Origin: Pseudomonas baltica
GTDB lineage: Bacteria; Pseudomonadota; Gammaproteobacteria; Pseudomonadales; Pseudomonadaceae
NCBI RefSeq assembly: GCF_031880315.1
Contig: NZ_CP134771.1
Span: 1,302,001-1,366,000, forward strand
Length of the DNA: 64,000 nt
Direction of reading: 5' to 3'
Part shown: piece by piece, positions 37,413-47,633 of the stretch
How positions within the stretch are numbered: position 1 is the first letter of the stretch
Layout: each line of letters begins with the position of its first letter
Position numbers and translations under genes: made by a program
The notes under the pieces: model-generated
Told to the model about the DNA's origin: nothing
Databases searched by the model: none
The model's input: the letters and a program-made list of their open reading frames with translations, nothing else

Positions 37413-37669
37413 GAGGTCTGGACCTTCTTGGTTGAATTAAAGACTTCAGCGCCTAGCGCGAGGACGCTCGCGCAGGCACGACCCACGCTCAGGCAGCGCT
37501 TCCTTGGTCACCGATGCAGTGTGGCCTGAAGCAATGGACAACTGAATACGCAACGCGTCACCACAGCGCAATCTTCATCTTCGCCGTTCAACTTGATCTG
37601 CCCCCTCATGCACTGGCTGAGCCGAAATGTGCGCCTCTCTCACTCTTATTCAAAGAGCAGACCACTCAC

Positions 37670-39703
37670 ATGAGCGCCCCCCAGCACAACACCCTGGCCT
37701 ACCGCCCGGAAATCGACGGTCTGCGCACCCTTGCGGTCATGCCGGTGATCCTGTTCCACGCCGGCATCGAGCTCTTTTCGGGCGGATTCGTGGGTGTGGA
37801 TATCTTTTTCGTGATCTCCGGTTACCTGATTACCTCGATCATTCTCGGCGAGTTGATGGCCGGCACATTCTCGCTGCTGCGCTTTTACGAGCGGCGTGCA
37901 CGCAGGATTCTGCCGCCGCTGTTTGTGGTCCTGACGGCCACCCTGCCCTTCGCCTGGTGGTGGCTGGAGCCCGAGGCGTTGCAAGCGTTCGCCAAGAGCC
38001 TGATGGCGGTACCGCTGTTTTCGTCCAACTTTGTGTTCTGGCGCGAAAGCGGCTACTTCGACACCGCCGCCGAGCTCAAGCCGCTGCTGCACACCTGGAC
38101 CCTGGCCGTGGAAGAGCAGTACTACCTGTTCTTCCCGGTGTTTTTGCTGCTCGCCTGGAAGCTGTTCGCACGCCGCTGGATCTTCGCCATGCTACTGGCG
38201 GCCACGCTGGTCAGCCTGGTGGTCGCCGAACGTGGCGTGCTGCGTGAATCGCCAGCATCGTTCTATTTACTGCATTCGCGCGCCTGGGAGCTGTTGGTCG
38301 GCTCGCTGATCGCCTTCTATTTTTCCTGGCGTCCGCGCAGCCACCAGCGCGCCGGGATGCTGGGGGAGCTCGGCGCACTGCTCGGCCTCGGGCTGATCGT
38401 CTATGCCATCTGTGCGTTCAGCCAGGCCACGCCGTTCCCAGGCCTCAATGCCCTGCTGCCGACCCTGGGCGCGGCGCTGATCATCGTTTTCGCCAGCCCG
38501 CAGACCTGGGTCGGCAAGCTGCTGTGCCTGCGGCCCATGGTCGGCATCGGCCTGATCAGCTACAGCGCCTACCTGTGGCACCAACCGGTGTTCGCCTTTG
38601 CTCGGCACATCAGCCTGCTACCGCCCAGCCTGATGACCATGCTGGGCATGACGGTGCTGTCTCTGGTGCTGGCGTGGTTGAGCTGGCGCTTTGTGGAGCG
38701 GCGTTTTCGCGACAGGCAGGCATTCAGCCAGGCGCAGATCTTTCGCCTGGGCGCCTTCGCCTCGCTACTGTTTGTCGCGGTCGGGATGGCCGGCACCCTT
38801 ACCCAGGGTTTCGCCGAGCGCTATCCGCCGGACCCGACCAACTTGAACGCTTTCGATAATCCGGATATTCGCGCCACCTGCGACAAGGACTACGACGGTA
38901 ACGGCTGGGGTATCGATTTCTGCCGCGTGGGCGATGTCGATGGCAACCCTGGCAATGACATCGCCGTGTTCGGCGACAGCCATTCCGAGGCGATCCTGCC
39001 GGCCTTCGATGTGGCCGGCAAACAGTTGGGCATGGGCATCGTGCACATCGGCCTGGGCGGCTGCCCGCCGCTGCTGGGGGTCGACGTGGTGTCGCACAAC
39101 TACGATCCGGGTGTGTGCGAGAGCCTGGCCAGCCGCGAGTTCGAGTACGTCAAAAGCCACGGCATCAAGCGTTTGATTCTGGTGGCGCGCTGGACACAAT
39201 ACACCGAGCCCGGCTATGACCGCGAAACCATGAACGACAACTTTCTGATCAGCCAGGACAGCCACGCGTTGAGCCAGCAGGCGTCACGGGCGGTGTTCGA
39301 GGCCAGCATGGCGCGCACCGTCGAGGCGTATCGAGCGCTGGGGGTCAGTGTCGATGTGATCGCCCAGGTGCCGCAGCAGCGCGCCGATCCCAAGAGCCTG
39401 TACTACCGTCTGGCGCAGGACCAGGACGAGAGCGAGGACGACAAGTTGCAGGCGATCAGCGCGGTGTCGGTGCCGATCGAGCGCCACGCCGAGCTGCAGC
39501 GTTATACCCGGCATGTGTTCGAGGAAGAGCAGGATCAGGGCTTGATCACTCTGGTGAGCCTGGATGCCGCGTTCTGCAAGAACCAGCGCTGCTTGATCGG
39601 CGATGCGGCGTCCTGGTACCGGGATTACAACCACATCAATGCCAAGGGCACCGAGTTGGTGGCCGAGAGTGTGGCGCAGTTGCTGGAGGGCAATCGGTTG
39701 TAG
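37670..39703 (+). CDS. OafA/YrhL-type membrane O-acyltransferase with SGNH domain (copy 2)
   Basis: 677 residues from MSAPQHNTLAYRPEIDGLRT; close to copy 1 over its whole length. Same layout: acyltransferase-3 membrane domain (FVGVDIFFVISGYLITSII, FYERRARRILPPL, HTWTLAVEEQYYLFFPVFL), then SGNH-like domain (AVFGDSHSEAILPAF, GGCPPLLG, RDYNHINAKG). It probably modifies the same class of surface glycan as copy 1, perhaps at another position. A 257-bp gap upstream separates it from the divergent DUF5666-like gene. Confidence 0.9.
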   Translation: MSAPQHNTLAYRPEIDGLRTLAVMPVILFHAGIELFSGGFVGVDIFFVISGYLITSIILGELMAGTFSLLRFYERRARRILPPLFVVLTATLPFAWWWLEPEALQAFAKSLMAVPLFSSNFVFWRESGYFDTAAELKPLLHTWTLAVEEQYYLFFPVFLLLAWKLFARRWIFAMLLAATLVSLVVAERGVLRESPASFYLLHSRAWELLVGSLIAFYFSWRPRSHQRAGMLGELGALLGLGLIVYAICAFSQATPFPGLNALLPTLGAALIIVFASPQTWVGKLLCLRPMVGIGLISYSAYLWHQPVFAFARHISLLPPSLMTMLGMTVLSLVLAWLSWRFVERRFRDRQAFSQAQIFRLGAFASLLFVAVGMAGTLTQGFAERYPPDPTNLNAFDNPDIRATCDKDYDGNGWGIDFCRVGDVDGNPGNDIAVFGDSHSEAILPAFDVAGKQLGMGIVHIGLGGCPPLLGVDVVSHNYDPGVCESLASREFEYVKSHGIKRLILVARWTQYTEPGYDRETMNDNFLISQDSHALSQQASRAVFEASMARTVEAYRALGVSVDVIAQVPQQRADPKSLYYRLAQDQDESEDDKLQAISAVSVPIERHAELQRYTRHVFEEEQDQGLITLVSLDAAFCKNQRCLIGDAASWYRDYNHINAKGTELVAESVAQLLEGNRL

Positions 39704-39723
39704 GCCGATCAGGGTATCAGGGC

Positions 39724-39802
39724 CGGCCTCTTCGCGAGCAGAGCTCGCCCCCACAGGTGTACGCGGGTCCCTGTGGGACTGGGCTCTGCCCAGGACGAAG
39801 CC
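39724..39802. repeat. Degenerate REPIN
   Basis: GGCCTCTTCGCGAGCAGAGCTCGCCCCCACAGG and inverse CCTGTGGGACTGGGCTCTGCCCAGGACGAAG. Confidence 0.65.
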
Positions 39803-39821
39803 ATCTGCAGCGCCGCATCAA

Positions 39822-40217
39822 TCAAGGATGCAAATGCCCTAACCCGGGGGGTACGCCGGTCCTGTCGGTCGACTCCCAAGGGCCGTTGAGACTGGTGGCC
39901 CAGGTCCAGCCGGCGTCCCAGCGGTAATAGGTGCGCTGGCGATAGTAGACGTTAGGCACCGCATCCAGCACATAGACGCCCAGGCGCTGGTCCCAGTGAC
40001 TGGCGCCGCCCGGGGGTGGGGCGAAGCTCGCCGAGGTGCGTGGCACCTGGGTGGTGGGCGCCGGGGTGCCTGGCGTGCTCGGCGGCAGCGGCTTGACCAT
40101 GGGCGTCGACGGCACGGTCTGCAGCGGCGGCAGGTCGGTATGCTGGGGTTGCTGCACCGCACAGGCACTCAACCCCAACACCAGGCTCAACAGGGAAAGA
40201 CGAGCGTAAACAGGCAT
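39822..40217 (-). CDS. Small proline-rich lipoprotein
   Basis: 131 residues. The N-terminus MPVYARLSLLSLVLGLSAC contains a lipobox (LSAC, Cys19), so it should be processed by signal peptidase II. A Pro/Thr-rich linker (~28-65) leads to an aromatic C-terminal part with GVYVLDAVPNVYYRQRTYY and WTWATSLNGPWE. No known family recognised; likely outer-membrane or periplasm-facing lipoprotein. Gap of 118 bp to the ccm operon end. Confidence 0.7.
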   Translation of the reverse strand: MPVYARLSLLSLVLGLSACAVQQPQHTDLPPLQTVPSTPMVKPLPPSTPGTPAPTTQVPRTSASFAPPPGGASHWDQRLGVYVLDAVPNVYYRQRTYYRWDAGWTWATSLNGPWESTDRTGVPPGLGHLHP

Positions 40218-40335
40218 GAACGGTACTCTTGGGTCAGGAGCGGTTGGTAAGCGGATCGGTGGGTAGCAGGCGGTTCTTGGCTGATCTTCAGGGCCTCCTC
40301 GCGGCTGGCACCCACAGCAAAGATCTCAACCAGGA

Positions 40336-41547
40336 TCACAAATCCGGAGTATCGATCGTCAGATGCTGCATCGCCGTCGTATCACTCGCCAGCGGCGCGC
40401 CGCGGCCGATCCACTCGCCTTTCACCGGTTGCCCGGCACGGGACACCCGTGCCATCAGTTGGACTTCTGGATAGCTCGACAGTTTCAGGTCCGGGCGCAT
40501 CGCATCGGCATCCGCCAACTCGACCGTTACCGGCAGATCCGCCACCGTCAGGCGCTTGACCGCCAAGGGGATCGGCGGGCCGTTGGTGGCGCGCGCGAAC
40601 ACGAACACCGTGTCACCGGCCTGTACCTTGGCCTTGAGCGCCTCGCCGAGCTCGACCCGCACCTTGATGCCCACGGTCGCCGGCGCCTTGGCGGCATCCG
40701 ACGACGCCGTCACTTGCCCGCCACTCGCCAGCAACCGCGCCTTGGCCTGATCGATACCGCCCTGCAACGGCGCCCGCGAACCATCATCGGCGGGCAATTG
40801 CACCAGCAGACGCTGCCAGTAATCGATAGCGTCCTGGTAACGCTTGCCCTCGAAAGCCGAGATACCCAGCAAGCCCAGGCTGGTGACTTCCTTGGGGTCG
40901 GCCTTCAGCGCTTCGTCGGTCAATGCCTGAATCTGCGCTGACCACTGCTTGCCCGCAGCAAAATACAAGGCCTGCGCCCACTGCCCGAGCAACTGCGGTT
41001 CACGCCCGGCCACCGCGGCGGTACGTTCGAAAATCCGTGCGGCATCCGCCGGGCGGTTCTGCGACATATAAGCCCGGCCAAGGAAGAACAGGCCCTGGGC
41101 CGAATCCGGCTGCGCAGCGACCACGCGCTCCAGGCGCTGGGTCATCTCCTCGACCGAGGTGGGCGGCTTGGCCAGCTCGCTGGTCAGCTCGACCTTGTCA
41201 CTGGCGCCGAAGTGCAGGTACATGGCCATGGCCAGCACTGGAACCAACAGTGCAATGACCGCTGGCGCCGTCTTGCCCAGGCGCTTGTCGACCTTGGGCT
41301 GGGTGCCGTCGGTATCGGCCAGCAGTTCGCGTGCCGCCTCGGCCTGAGCGCTGTCGAGCTGCGCGCGGCTGAGCACGCCGTCGGTCTGCTGCTCCTGCAG
41401 CTCGGCCACACGCTCTTCGTACAGCGCCACGTTCAGCGCGGTGCGGTCCTCCTCCTGTTGCGCGCGGCGTTCACGCAGCACCGGTATCAACAGAAACCCC
41501 AGGGCAATCAACAACAGCAGCCCGGCGGCCAACCAGAATTCAATCAT
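40336..41547 (-). CDS. ccmI: Cytochrome c biogenesis protein CcmI (CycH)
   Basis: 403 residues. CcmI presents apocytochrome c to the CcmFH heme ligation complex. Two N-terminal membrane helices ([20 protein letters not shown] and ~95-112 [18 protein letters not shown]) are followed by TPR-like helices ([39 protein letters not shown]) and a C-terminal beta domain. Overlaps ccmH by 4 bp (ATGA). Last gene of the operon; no convincing terminator follows. Confidence 0.95.
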   Translation of the reverse strand: MIEFWLAAGLLLLIALGFLLIPVLRERRAQQEEDRTALNVALYEERVAELQEQQTDGVLSRAQLDSAQAEAARELLADTDGTQPKVDKRLGKTAPAVIALLVPVLAMAMYLHFGASDKVELTSELAKPPTSVEEMTQRLERVVAAQPDSAQGLFFLGRAYMSQNRPADAARIFERTAAVAGREPQLLGQWAQALYFAAGKQWSAQIQALTDEALKADPKEVTSLGLLGISAFEGKRYQDAIDYWQRLLVQLPADDGSRAPLQGGIDQAKARLLASGGQVTASSDAAKAPATVGIKVRVELGEALKAKVQAGDTVFVFARATNGPPIPLAVKRLTVADLPVTVELADADAMRPDLKLSSYPEVQLMARVSRAGQPVKGEWIGRGAPLASDTTAMQHLTIDTPDL

Positions 41548-42014
41548 GGGTGTTCTTTATCCAGCAGATGGGCGAGGCGCTGGCGCTCCGCATCGGAAAG
41601 GTCTTGCGAGGTGCCGGCCAACGCGCGGCGCCGGCGGCGCACGATCAACACAATGATCACCACCCCGCCCAGCAGCAACGCCCAGGGCCCGAACCACAGC
41701 AGCGCGGTGCGCATCGTCAGCGCCGGCTTGTAGCGCACGAAGTCGCCATAACGATCGACCATGAAGCCGATGATCTGCTGATCGTCCTTGCCCTCGCCGA
41801 GCATGCGGAAGATCTCCCGGCGCAGGTCAGCGGCGATGGGCGCGTTGGAATCAGCGATGTCCTGATTCTGGCACTTGGGGCAACGCAGCTCCTGGGTCAG
41901 TGTGCGAAAACGCACGCGCTCGGCGTCGTTGGCGAACTCGTAGGTGTCGATGGCCGCATGGGCGATGCCGATCAACCCAACGCACAACATTAGTCCGGCC
42001 AGCCAGCGCTTCAT
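41544..42014 (-). CDS. ccmH: Cytochrome c-type biogenesis protein CcmH
   Basis: 156 residues. Membrane-anchored thiol oxidoreductase that keeps apocytochrome CXXCH cysteines reduced. Signal-like N-terminus ([16 protein letters not shown]), redox motif [28 protein letters not shown], then a C-terminal membrane helix ([18 protein letters not shown]). It overlaps ccmG and ccmI by 4 bp each. Confidence 0.96.
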   Translation of the reverse strand: MKRWLAGLMLCVGLIGIAHAAIDTYEFANDAERVRFRTLTQELRCPKCQNQDIADSNAPIAADLRREIFRMLGEGKDDQQIIGFMVDRYGDFVRYKPALTMRTALLWFGPWALLLGGVVIIVLIVRRRRRALAGTSQDLSDAERQRLAHLLDKEHP

Positions 42015-42547
42015 GGCTTGGCCTCATCGACCAGGCCTTGATACAAGCGCGCCAGTTGGTCGTGCCAGACGGCTTCATCAATGATGCCGACATGCTTGTA
42101 GCGAATCACGCCCTTGGCATCGATCAAAAAGGTTTCGGGCGCACCATACACCCCCAGATCCAGGCCCAGGGAGCCCTGGGCATCGGCGATGTTCAGCAGA
42201 TAGGGGTTGTGGAACTCGGTCAACCACTTCTCGGCGGCGGCGTCTTCATCCTTGTAATTGATGCCGTAGATCACCACGCCCTGCTGCGCCAGCTTGTTGA
42301 GCACCGGATGCTCGACCCGACACGCCACGCACCAGGTGCCCCAGACATTCACCAGCGCCGGCTTGCCGATGATATCGGCGCGGCTCAGGGTACGGTTGTC
42401 CTGCACTGTAGGCAGGGAGAATTGCGGGAACGGCTTGTCGATCATCGCCGACGGCAAGGCCGAGGGATCCAGATACAGCCCGCGGTACAAAAACACCGCC
42501 ACGCCGAGGAACAACAACAGCGGCACGGCCAACATCCAACGCTTCAT
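42011..42547 (-). CDS. ccmG: Thiol:disulfide interchange protein CcmG (DsbE)
   Basis: 178 residues. A periplasmic thioredoxin-like reductant for cytochrome c maturation, anchored by an N-terminal helix (MLAVPLLLFLGVAVFLY). The active site is NVWGTWCVACRVEHP (WCVAC in place of the more usual WCPxC). YGINYKDEDA and the cis-Pro region GVYGAPETFLID are family landmarks. It overlaps ccmF by 4 bp. Confidence 0.96.
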   Translation of the reverse strand: MKRWMLAVPLLLFLGVAVFLYRGLYLDPSALPSAMIDKPFPQFSLPTVQDNRTLSRADIIGKPALVNVWGTWCVACRVEHPVLNKLAQQGVVIYGINYKDEDAAAEKWLTEFHNPYLLNIADAQGSLGLDLGVYGAPETFLIDAKGVIRYKHVGIIDEAVWHDQLARLYQGLVDEAKP

Positions 42548-44532
42548 ACGGCAGCTCCCGTCAGACCCAGGGCATCACGCACCTTGCTTTTGACTTTGAC
42601 CCGATAACGCCGATCGGTGGCCGCCAAAGCACCACCAAAGGCGGTAAACAAACCGCCGAACCAGATCCAGCGCACGAACGGCTTGACGTGTACGCGGATC
42701 GCCCAGGCGCCGTTTTCCAGCGGTTCACCCATGGCCACATACAGGTCGCGGCTGAAACCGGCGTCGATACCGGCCTCGGTCATCATCGACTGCTGCACGG
42801 TGTACAGGCGTTTTTCCGGGAACAGACGGGTGACCGGTTTACCGTCGCGGGTGACCACCATGGTGCCGCGGTCGGCGGTGAAATTCGGGCCTTGGTAGTG
42901 ACGTGCGCCCTCGAAGGTAAAGTGATAACCGGCCAGGTCCACCGACTCGCCCGGCGCCATGCGCAGGTCGCGCTCGGCGTTGTTGTTGCTCGACAGCACC
43001 ACGCCCAAGGCACAGATGGCGATGCCCAGATGCGCCACGTGCATGCCCCAGTAGCTGCGGGTCAGGCTGCCCATGCCCTTGAGCAGGCCCTTGTGGCGGG
43101 TCTTGTCGAGCAGGTCACGCACGCCAGCGAGCACGATCCACGCGGCCAGGGCGAACACGGTCAGCACCTGCCAGTCGAAATCATCCACCAACAACCCGCA
43201 CAGTGGCGCCAGCACGGCGCTGCCGATCAACACCGGGGTAAGCATGTTGCCCAGCCATTTGACCGGTGTGTCCTTCCAGCGCACCAGCATGCCTACCGCC
43301 ATCAACGCCATGAGCAAGCCCATCAAGGGCACGAACAGCGCGTTGAAATACGGTGGGCCGACCGACATCTTGGCGCCGCTGATGGCGTCCAGCGCCAGCG
43401 GGTAGAGGGTGCCGAGGAGGATCATCGACGCCGCCACCACCAGCACCAGGTTGTTGCCCAGCAGCAGGGTTTCCCGCGACCACAGGCCGAAGCCGACGTG
43501 GCTCTTGACCACCGGCGCACGGAGCGCGAACAGCGTGAGCGAGCCGCCGATCACCACCAGCAGGAAGATCAGAATGAACACCCCGCGCGCCGGGTCGGAA
43601 GCGAACGCATGCACCGACGTCAGCACACCGGAGCGCACCAGGAAGGTCCCCAGCAGGCTCAGCGAGAACGCGGCGATGGCCAGCAACACCGTCCAGCTCT
43701 TGAACACGCCGCGCTTTTCAGTCACGGCCAGCGAGTGGATCAGCGCCGTGCCCACCAACCAAGGCATGAACGAGGCATTCTCGACCGGGTCCCAGAACCA
43801 CCAGCCGCCCCAGCCCAGTTCGTAGTAGGCCCACCAGGAACCGAGGGTGATGCCAAAGCCCAGGAACGCCCAGGCGGTGATGGTCCACGGCCGCGACCAG
43901 CGTGCCCAGGCGGCATCCAGGCGGCCGCCGAGCAGCGCGGCGATGGCGAAGGCGAAGGCCACCGAGAAGCCCACGTAGCCCATGTACAGCATCGGCGGAT
44001 GGACGATCAGGCCGGGGTCCTGCAGCAATGGGTTGAGGTCGCGACCGTTGCTCGGCACCTGCGGCAGGATCCGCGCGAAGGGATTGGACGTCAGGGTCAG
44101 AAACAGCAGAAAACCGATGCTGATCATGCCCATCACCGCCAGCACCCGGGCGAGCATCTCTTGCGGCAACTGGCGCGAGAAGATCGACACGGCGAAGGTC
44201 CAGCCGCCGAGGATCAACGTCCACAGCAGCAACGAACCTTCGTGGGCACCCCACACGGCGCTGAACTTGTAGTACCAGGGCAAGGCGCTGTTGGAGTTTT
44301 CGGCCACATAGCCCACCGAAAAATCGTCGGTCATGAAGGCATACGTCAGGCAGGCGTAGGCAAACAGCAAAAAGGCGAACTGGCCCCAGGCGGCGGGCTG
44401 CGCCAGGCTCATCCACAGGCGCTCGCCACGCCAGGCCCCGACCAGTGGCACGGTGGCCTGCACCACGGCGAAACACAGGGCGAGGATCATCGCCAAATGG
44501 CCCAGCTCGGGCATCATCAATGCAGCGTTCAT
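42544..44532 (-). CDS. ccmF: Heme lyase subunit CcmF
   Basis: 662 residues from MNAALMMPELGHLAMI; an upstream ATG nine codons earlier overlaps ccmE and is less likely. A polytopic membrane protein that ligates heme to apocytochrome c. The tryptophan-rich signature is present: WGAHEGSLLLWTLIL early, and WWAYYELGWGGWWFWDPVEN in the heme-handling segment. Conserved His residues are in VWGAHEGS and nearby periplasmic loops. Confidence 0.97.
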   Translation of the reverse strand: MNAALMMPELGHLAMILALCFAVVQATVPLVGAWRGERLWMSLAQPAAWGQFAFLLFAYACLTYAFMTDDFSVGYVAENSNSALPWYYKFSAVWGAHEGSLLLWTLILGGWTFAVSIFSRQLPQEMLARVLAVMGMISIGFLLFLTLTSNPFARILPQVPSNGRDLNPLLQDPGLIVHPPMLYMGYVGFSVAFAFAIAALLGGRLDAAWARWSRPWTITAWAFLGFGITLGSWWAYYELGWGGWWFWDPVENASFMPWLVGTALIHSLAVTEKRGVFKSWTVLLAIAAFSLSLLGTFLVRSGVLTSVHAFASDPARGVFILIFLLVVIGGSLTLFALRAPVVKSHVGFGLWSRETLLLGNNLVLVVAASMILLGTLYPLALDAISGAKMSVGPPYFNALFVPLMGLLMALMAVGMLVRWKDTPVKWLGNMLTPVLIGSAVLAPLCGLLVDDFDWQVLTVFALAAWIVLAGVRDLLDKTRHKGLLKGMGSLTRSYWGMHVAHLGIAICALGVVLSSNNNAERDLRMAPGESVDLAGYHFTFEGARHYQGPNFTADRGTMVVTRDGKPVTRLFPEKRLYTVQQSMMTEAGIDAGFSRDLYVAMGEPLENGAWAIRVHVKPFVRWIWFGGLFTAFGGALAATDRRYRVKVKSKVRDALGLTGAAV

Positions 44533-44536
44533 GGCG

Positions 44537-45010
44537 TTACCCCTGATTGTCGCGGGCACTGCCCGGCATGGATTGGGGACCGGCCTGACCGCTGTCCTTG
44601 AGTGCCTTGGTGACTTCCGGCGGCATGTACTTCTCGTCGTGCTTGGCCAGCACCTGGTCGGCGACCACCACGCCCTGGTCGTTGATCTCGCCCAGCGCGA
44701 CGATGCCCTGCCCTTCGCGGAACAGGTCGGGCAGGATGCCGCGGTAGGTGATGGGCACCGACTTGTCGAAATCGGTCACCACAAAGCGAACGTCCAGCGA
44801 GTCGGCCGAGCGCTGCAAGGAGCCCTTGACCACCATGCCGCCGGCACGAATGCGCTTGCCATGGGGGGCCTCGCCATTGGCGATCTGGGTGGGGGTGTAG
44901 AACAGGTTGATGTTTTCCTGCAAGGCACTCAGGGCCAGGCCCACGGCCAGGCCGACGCCAGCGAGCACGCCAACGATAATCAACAGGCGTTTTTTGCGCA
45001 GCGGGTTCAC
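44537..45010 (-). CDS. ccmE: Heme chaperone CcmE
   Basis: 157 residues from a GTG at 45010 ([20 protein letters not shown]), since ccmD stops there in a GTGA overlap. CcmE binds heme covalently in the periplasm and hands it to CcmF. It has one N-terminal membrane anchor, an OB fold ([37 protein letters not shown]) and the heme-binding His in [14 protein letters not shown]. Four base pairs separate it from ccmF. Confidence 0.96.
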   Translation of the reverse strand: MNPLRKKRLLIIVGVLAGVGLAVGLALSALQENINLFYTPTQIANGEAPHGKRIRAGGMVVKGSLQRSADSLDVRFVVTDFDKSVPITYRGILPDLFREGQGIVALGEINDQGVVVADQVLAKHDEKYMPPEVTKALKDSGQAGPQSMPGSARDNQG

Positions 45011-45183
45011 TGTGATTGCTCCCGGCGCAGACGGCGCGCCTCTTCCTGCAAATGACGACGCTGTGCCAGCATCGGCACGGCCAGGTTCCAGATCACCGCC
45101 AACAGGCAAATACCGTAGGCCGACCAGACATACAGGCCATGACGGCCCATGGCGAGAAAATCACTGAACGAGGCGAAACTCAT
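45007..45183 (-). CDS. ccmD: Heme exporter protein CcmD
   Basis: 58 residues, a small single-helix membrane protein ([20 protein letters not shown]) with a basic, coiled-coil-like tail ([17 protein letters not shown]). It releases holo-CcmE from the CcmABC complex. Four-base overlaps with ccmC and ccmE confirm it despite its size. Confidence 0.93.
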   Translation of the reverse strand: MSFASFSDFLAMGRHGLYVWSAYGICLLAVIWNLAVPMLAQRRHLQEEARRLRREQSQ

Positions 45184-45953
45184 GATCGGCTCTCCAGCTG
45201 TGCGGCGACTTCGGCCTTCACCCAACTGCTGCGGGCTTCGCGCTTGAGCACTTCGAGGCGCATGCGCAACAGCAGCACCACTGCGAAGAAGCAATAGAAC
45301 CCCAACACTGTGAACAGCAGCGGCAGCCACATCTGCGCGGGCATTTTCGGCCGTTCGGTGAGAGTGAAGGTCGCGCCCTGGTGCAGGGTGCTCCACCACT
45401 CCACCGAGTACTTGATGATCGGGATGTTGATGACCCCGACAATCGCCAGCACCGCACAGGCCTTGGCGGCGCTGTCGCGATTGCTGATGGCCTGGCCCAG
45501 AGCGATCAGGCCCAGATAGAGGAACAGCAGGATCAGCATCGAGGTGAGCCGCGCATCCCAGACCCACCAGCTGCCCCAGGTCGGCTTGCCCCAGATGGCC
45601 CCGGTCAGCAGGGCTACGGCGGTGAGCGACGCCCCGATGGGCGCGGCGCATTGCAGCGCGACGTCGGCGATCTTCATCTTCCACACCAGCCCGACCACCC
45701 CGGCCACGGCCATCAGCACGTAGCAGGACTGCGCCAGCATGGCGGTCGGCACATGGATGTAGATGATGCGAAAACTGTTGCCCTGCTGGTAGTCCGGTGG
45801 TGCGAAGGCCAGGCCCCAGACCACGCCGATGCCCAGCAACAGCACGGCGGCCACGCTGAACCACGGCAGCAGCCGGCCGCTAAGGCCGTAAAACCATTTG
45901 GGCGAGCCCAATTTGTGGAACCAGGTCCAGCTCAACACGCTGCTCTTCATCAC
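45180..45953 (-). CDS. ccmC: Heme exporter/handling protein CcmC
   Basis: 257 residues, six membrane helices with the tryptophan-rich heme-binding signature [20 protein letters not shown] and conserved His residues in [13 protein letters not shown] and TLHQGATFT. CcmC loads heme onto CcmE. A 45-bp gap separates it from ccmB. Confidence 0.97.
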   Translation of the reverse strand: MMKSSVLSWTWFHKLGSPKWFYGLSGRLLPWFSVAAVLLLGIGVVWGLAFAPPDYQQGNSFRIIYIHVPTAMLAQSCYVLMAVAGVVGLVWKMKIADVALQCAAPIGASLTAVALLTGAIWGKPTWGSWWVWDARLTSMLILLFLYLGLIALGQAISNRDSAAKACAVLAIVGVINIPIIKYSVEWWSTLHQGATFTLTERPKMPAQMWLPLLFTVLGFYCFFAVVLLLRMRLEVLKREARSSWVKAEVAAQLESRS

Positions 45954-45998
45954 GGTGTATCCAATGTCCTGGCTGGCCGTCTGCGCGGTCAGGCCTCG

Positions 45999-46670
45999 TT
46001 ATTCGCCGACGCTGATCTTCAGCCCGGCGGCGATCGCAAAGGGTGTCAGGGTGACCGCGAGGGCGGTCAGGCTACCGAGCCAAAGCAGGTAGCCCGTAGC
46101 CGGCAGACCTTGCAGGGCGGCTTGCAGCGCGCCACTGCCGAGGATCAGCACCGGGATGTACAACGGCAAAATCAACAGGGCCAGCAACAGCCCGCCTCGG
46201 CGCAGGCCGACCGTCAACGCCGCCCCCACCGCGCCGAGCAGGCTGAGGATCGGCGTGCCCAGCAGCAACGAGGCCAGCAGCACCACCAGGCAATCGCTGG
46301 GCAGGCCCAGCATCAGCGCCAATACCGGGGCCAGGATGACCAGCGCCAGGCCGGAAAACGCCCAGTGCGCGACCACCTTGGCCAGCACCAGCAAGGGCAG
46401 CGGCTGGGGCGACAGCACCCATTGTTCCAGCGAGCCGTCCTCGAAATCGCTGCGAAACAGCCCGTCCAGCGACAGCAGTACCGACAACAATGCCGCCACC
46501 CAGATCAAGCCGGGGGACAGGGTCGTCAACAACTGCGCATCCGGGCCCACCGCCAGCGGAAACATTGCCACCACGATGGCGAAGAATACCAGCGGGTTGG
46601 CCAACTCCGCAGGCCGACGTGCCAGCAGACGTGCTTCGCGGCGCAGCAGCAGACCGAATACCTGGCTCAT
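45999..46670 (-). CDS. ccmB: Heme ABC exporter membrane subunit CcmB
   Basis: 223 residues from [19 protein letters not shown]. Six membrane helices; landmarks [40 protein letters not shown]. Works with CcmA to power release of holo-CcmE. Its start overlaps the ccmA stop by 4 bp. Confidence 0.96.
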   Translation of the reverse strand: MSQVFGLLLRREARLLARRPAELANPLVFFAIVVAMFPLAVGPDAQLLTTLSPGLIWVAALLSVLLSLDGLFRSDFEDGSLEQWVLSPQPLPLLVLAKVVAHWAFSGLALVILAPVLALMLGLPSDCLVVLLASLLLGTPILSLLGAVGAALTVGLRRGGLLLALLILPLYIPVLILGSGALQAALQGLPATGYLLWLGSLTALAVTLTPFAIAAGLKISVGE

Positions 46671-47299
46671 GGTGCGAATTGCCCCAGGTCGAGCTCGCGA
46701 TAACCGCCGGGGGTGACACTCAGGCTGTGGTGGGTGGTCAACACCACCAGACCGCCCTGTTCGCAGTGCTGCACCAGGTGCTGTTCGAGCTGGGCGACGC
46801 CTTGTTTGTCCAGCGCGGTGAACGGCTCGTCGAGAATCCATAACGGCGGGCTGTCCAGATACAAGCGTGCCAGCGCCACGCGCCGTTGCTGACCGGCCGA
46901 CAGGCTATGGCAAGGCACATCTTCGAAACCGCGCAGGCCGACGGCTTCCAGCGCCGTCCAGATGGCCTCGCGCGATGCCGGCCGGTGCAAGGCGCACAGC
47001 CAGGCGAGGTTCTCTTCGGCGGTGAGCAGGTCCTTGATGCCGGCCGCATGACCGATCCACAGCAACTGCGCTGCCAAGGCCTGACGACGCTCCGTCAGGG
47101 CCACCCCATCGAGCAGCACCTGGCCGGCGCTGGGCTGCATGAGCCCGGCCAGCAGGCGCAGCAGGCTGGTCTTGCCACTGCCATTGGGGCCGCTGATCTG
47201 CAGCATGTCGCCGGCGCCGAGTTGCAGCTCGAGGTGCTCGAAAAGCACGCGCCAGTCACGCTCACATGCCAGCGCTACGGCTTCGAGATGAGGGGTCAA
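46667..47299 (-). CDS. ccmA: Heme ABC exporter ATP-binding subunit CcmA
   Basis: 210 residues from an apparent TTG start (TTG ACC CCT CAT); no ATG is in frame before Walker A. ABC ATPase: Walker [16 protein letters not shown], signature [16 protein letters not shown], Walker [14 protein letters not shown], and the switch His in LTTHHS. First gene of the ccm operon. It is divergent from the fliK-like gene over 334 bp. Confidence 0.95.
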   Translation of the reverse strand: MTPHLEAVALACERDWRVLFEHLELQLGAGDMLQISGPNGSGKTSLLRLLAGLMQPSAGQVLLDGVALTERRQALAAQLLWIGHAAGIKDLLTAEENLAWLCALHRPASREAIWTALEAVGLRGFEDVPCHSLSAGQQRRVALARLYLDSPPLWILDEPFTALDKQGVAQLEQHLVQHCEQGGLVVLTTHHSLSVTPGGYRELDLGQFAP

Positions 47300-47337
47300 T
47301 GCATTGCCTTATGGTTCAAATGTCGGTGCGTTGCCGT

Positions 47338-47364
47338 TCAAGTTGGCTCAGGCACGGCCGCTAT
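47338..47364 (+). promoter_or_regulatory. Sigma-28 (FliA)-like promoter before fliK-like gene
   Basis: TCAAGTTG, an 11-bp spacer, then GCCGCTAT, against the consensus TAAAGTTT-N11-GCCGATAA: four mismatches in sixteen with exact spacing. It lies 270 bp upstream of a flagellar gene. Confidence 0.4.
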
Positions 47365-47520
47365 AGTGAGTGCCGGGCCGATCACGATCAAGGCTGGGCG
47401 CCCGCGTTAACGATGTTTTCATCTTGGCGGGACTACATGGCGCGGCATTATAACCGGTGTGCCAGCGCTCTACAGGGGCAATTTGCCACTCGTCCTGACG
47501 AAGATGTATTGACTACGCCG

Positions 47521-47595
47521 GCGCCTTCGCTCGCACAGGTGTACAACTCAGGCACCGTGAATCCTGCGGGAACAAGGCTTGCCCGCGAAGGGGCC
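47521..47595. repeat. Degenerate REPIN upstream of fliK-like gene
   Basis: GCGCCTTCGCTCGCACAGG and inverse CCTGCGGGAACAAGGCTTGCCCGCGAAGG; it lies inside the presumed fliK leader. Confidence 0.65.
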
Positions 47596-47633
47596 GGCAC
47601 GACCTGCACACAACTCACTGACGCAGGAACCGC

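Larger units (their letters stand above)
47300..47633. other. 334-bp divergent region between ccmA and fliK-like gene
   Basis: It should hold the ccm promoter (leftward) and the fliK promoter (rightward). A sigma-28-like motif is at 47338-47364 and a REPIN at 47521-47595. No gene is apparent. Confidence 0.5.

Noticed and set aside
42688..44601. 637-codon ORF opposite ccmF
   Set aside because: Extremely His/Gln/Arg-rich, no motif, fully antisense to a recognised membrane protein.
45381..46703. 440-codon ORF opposite ccmC and ccmB
   Set aside because: Gln/Arg/Gly-rich shadow spanning two real genes.
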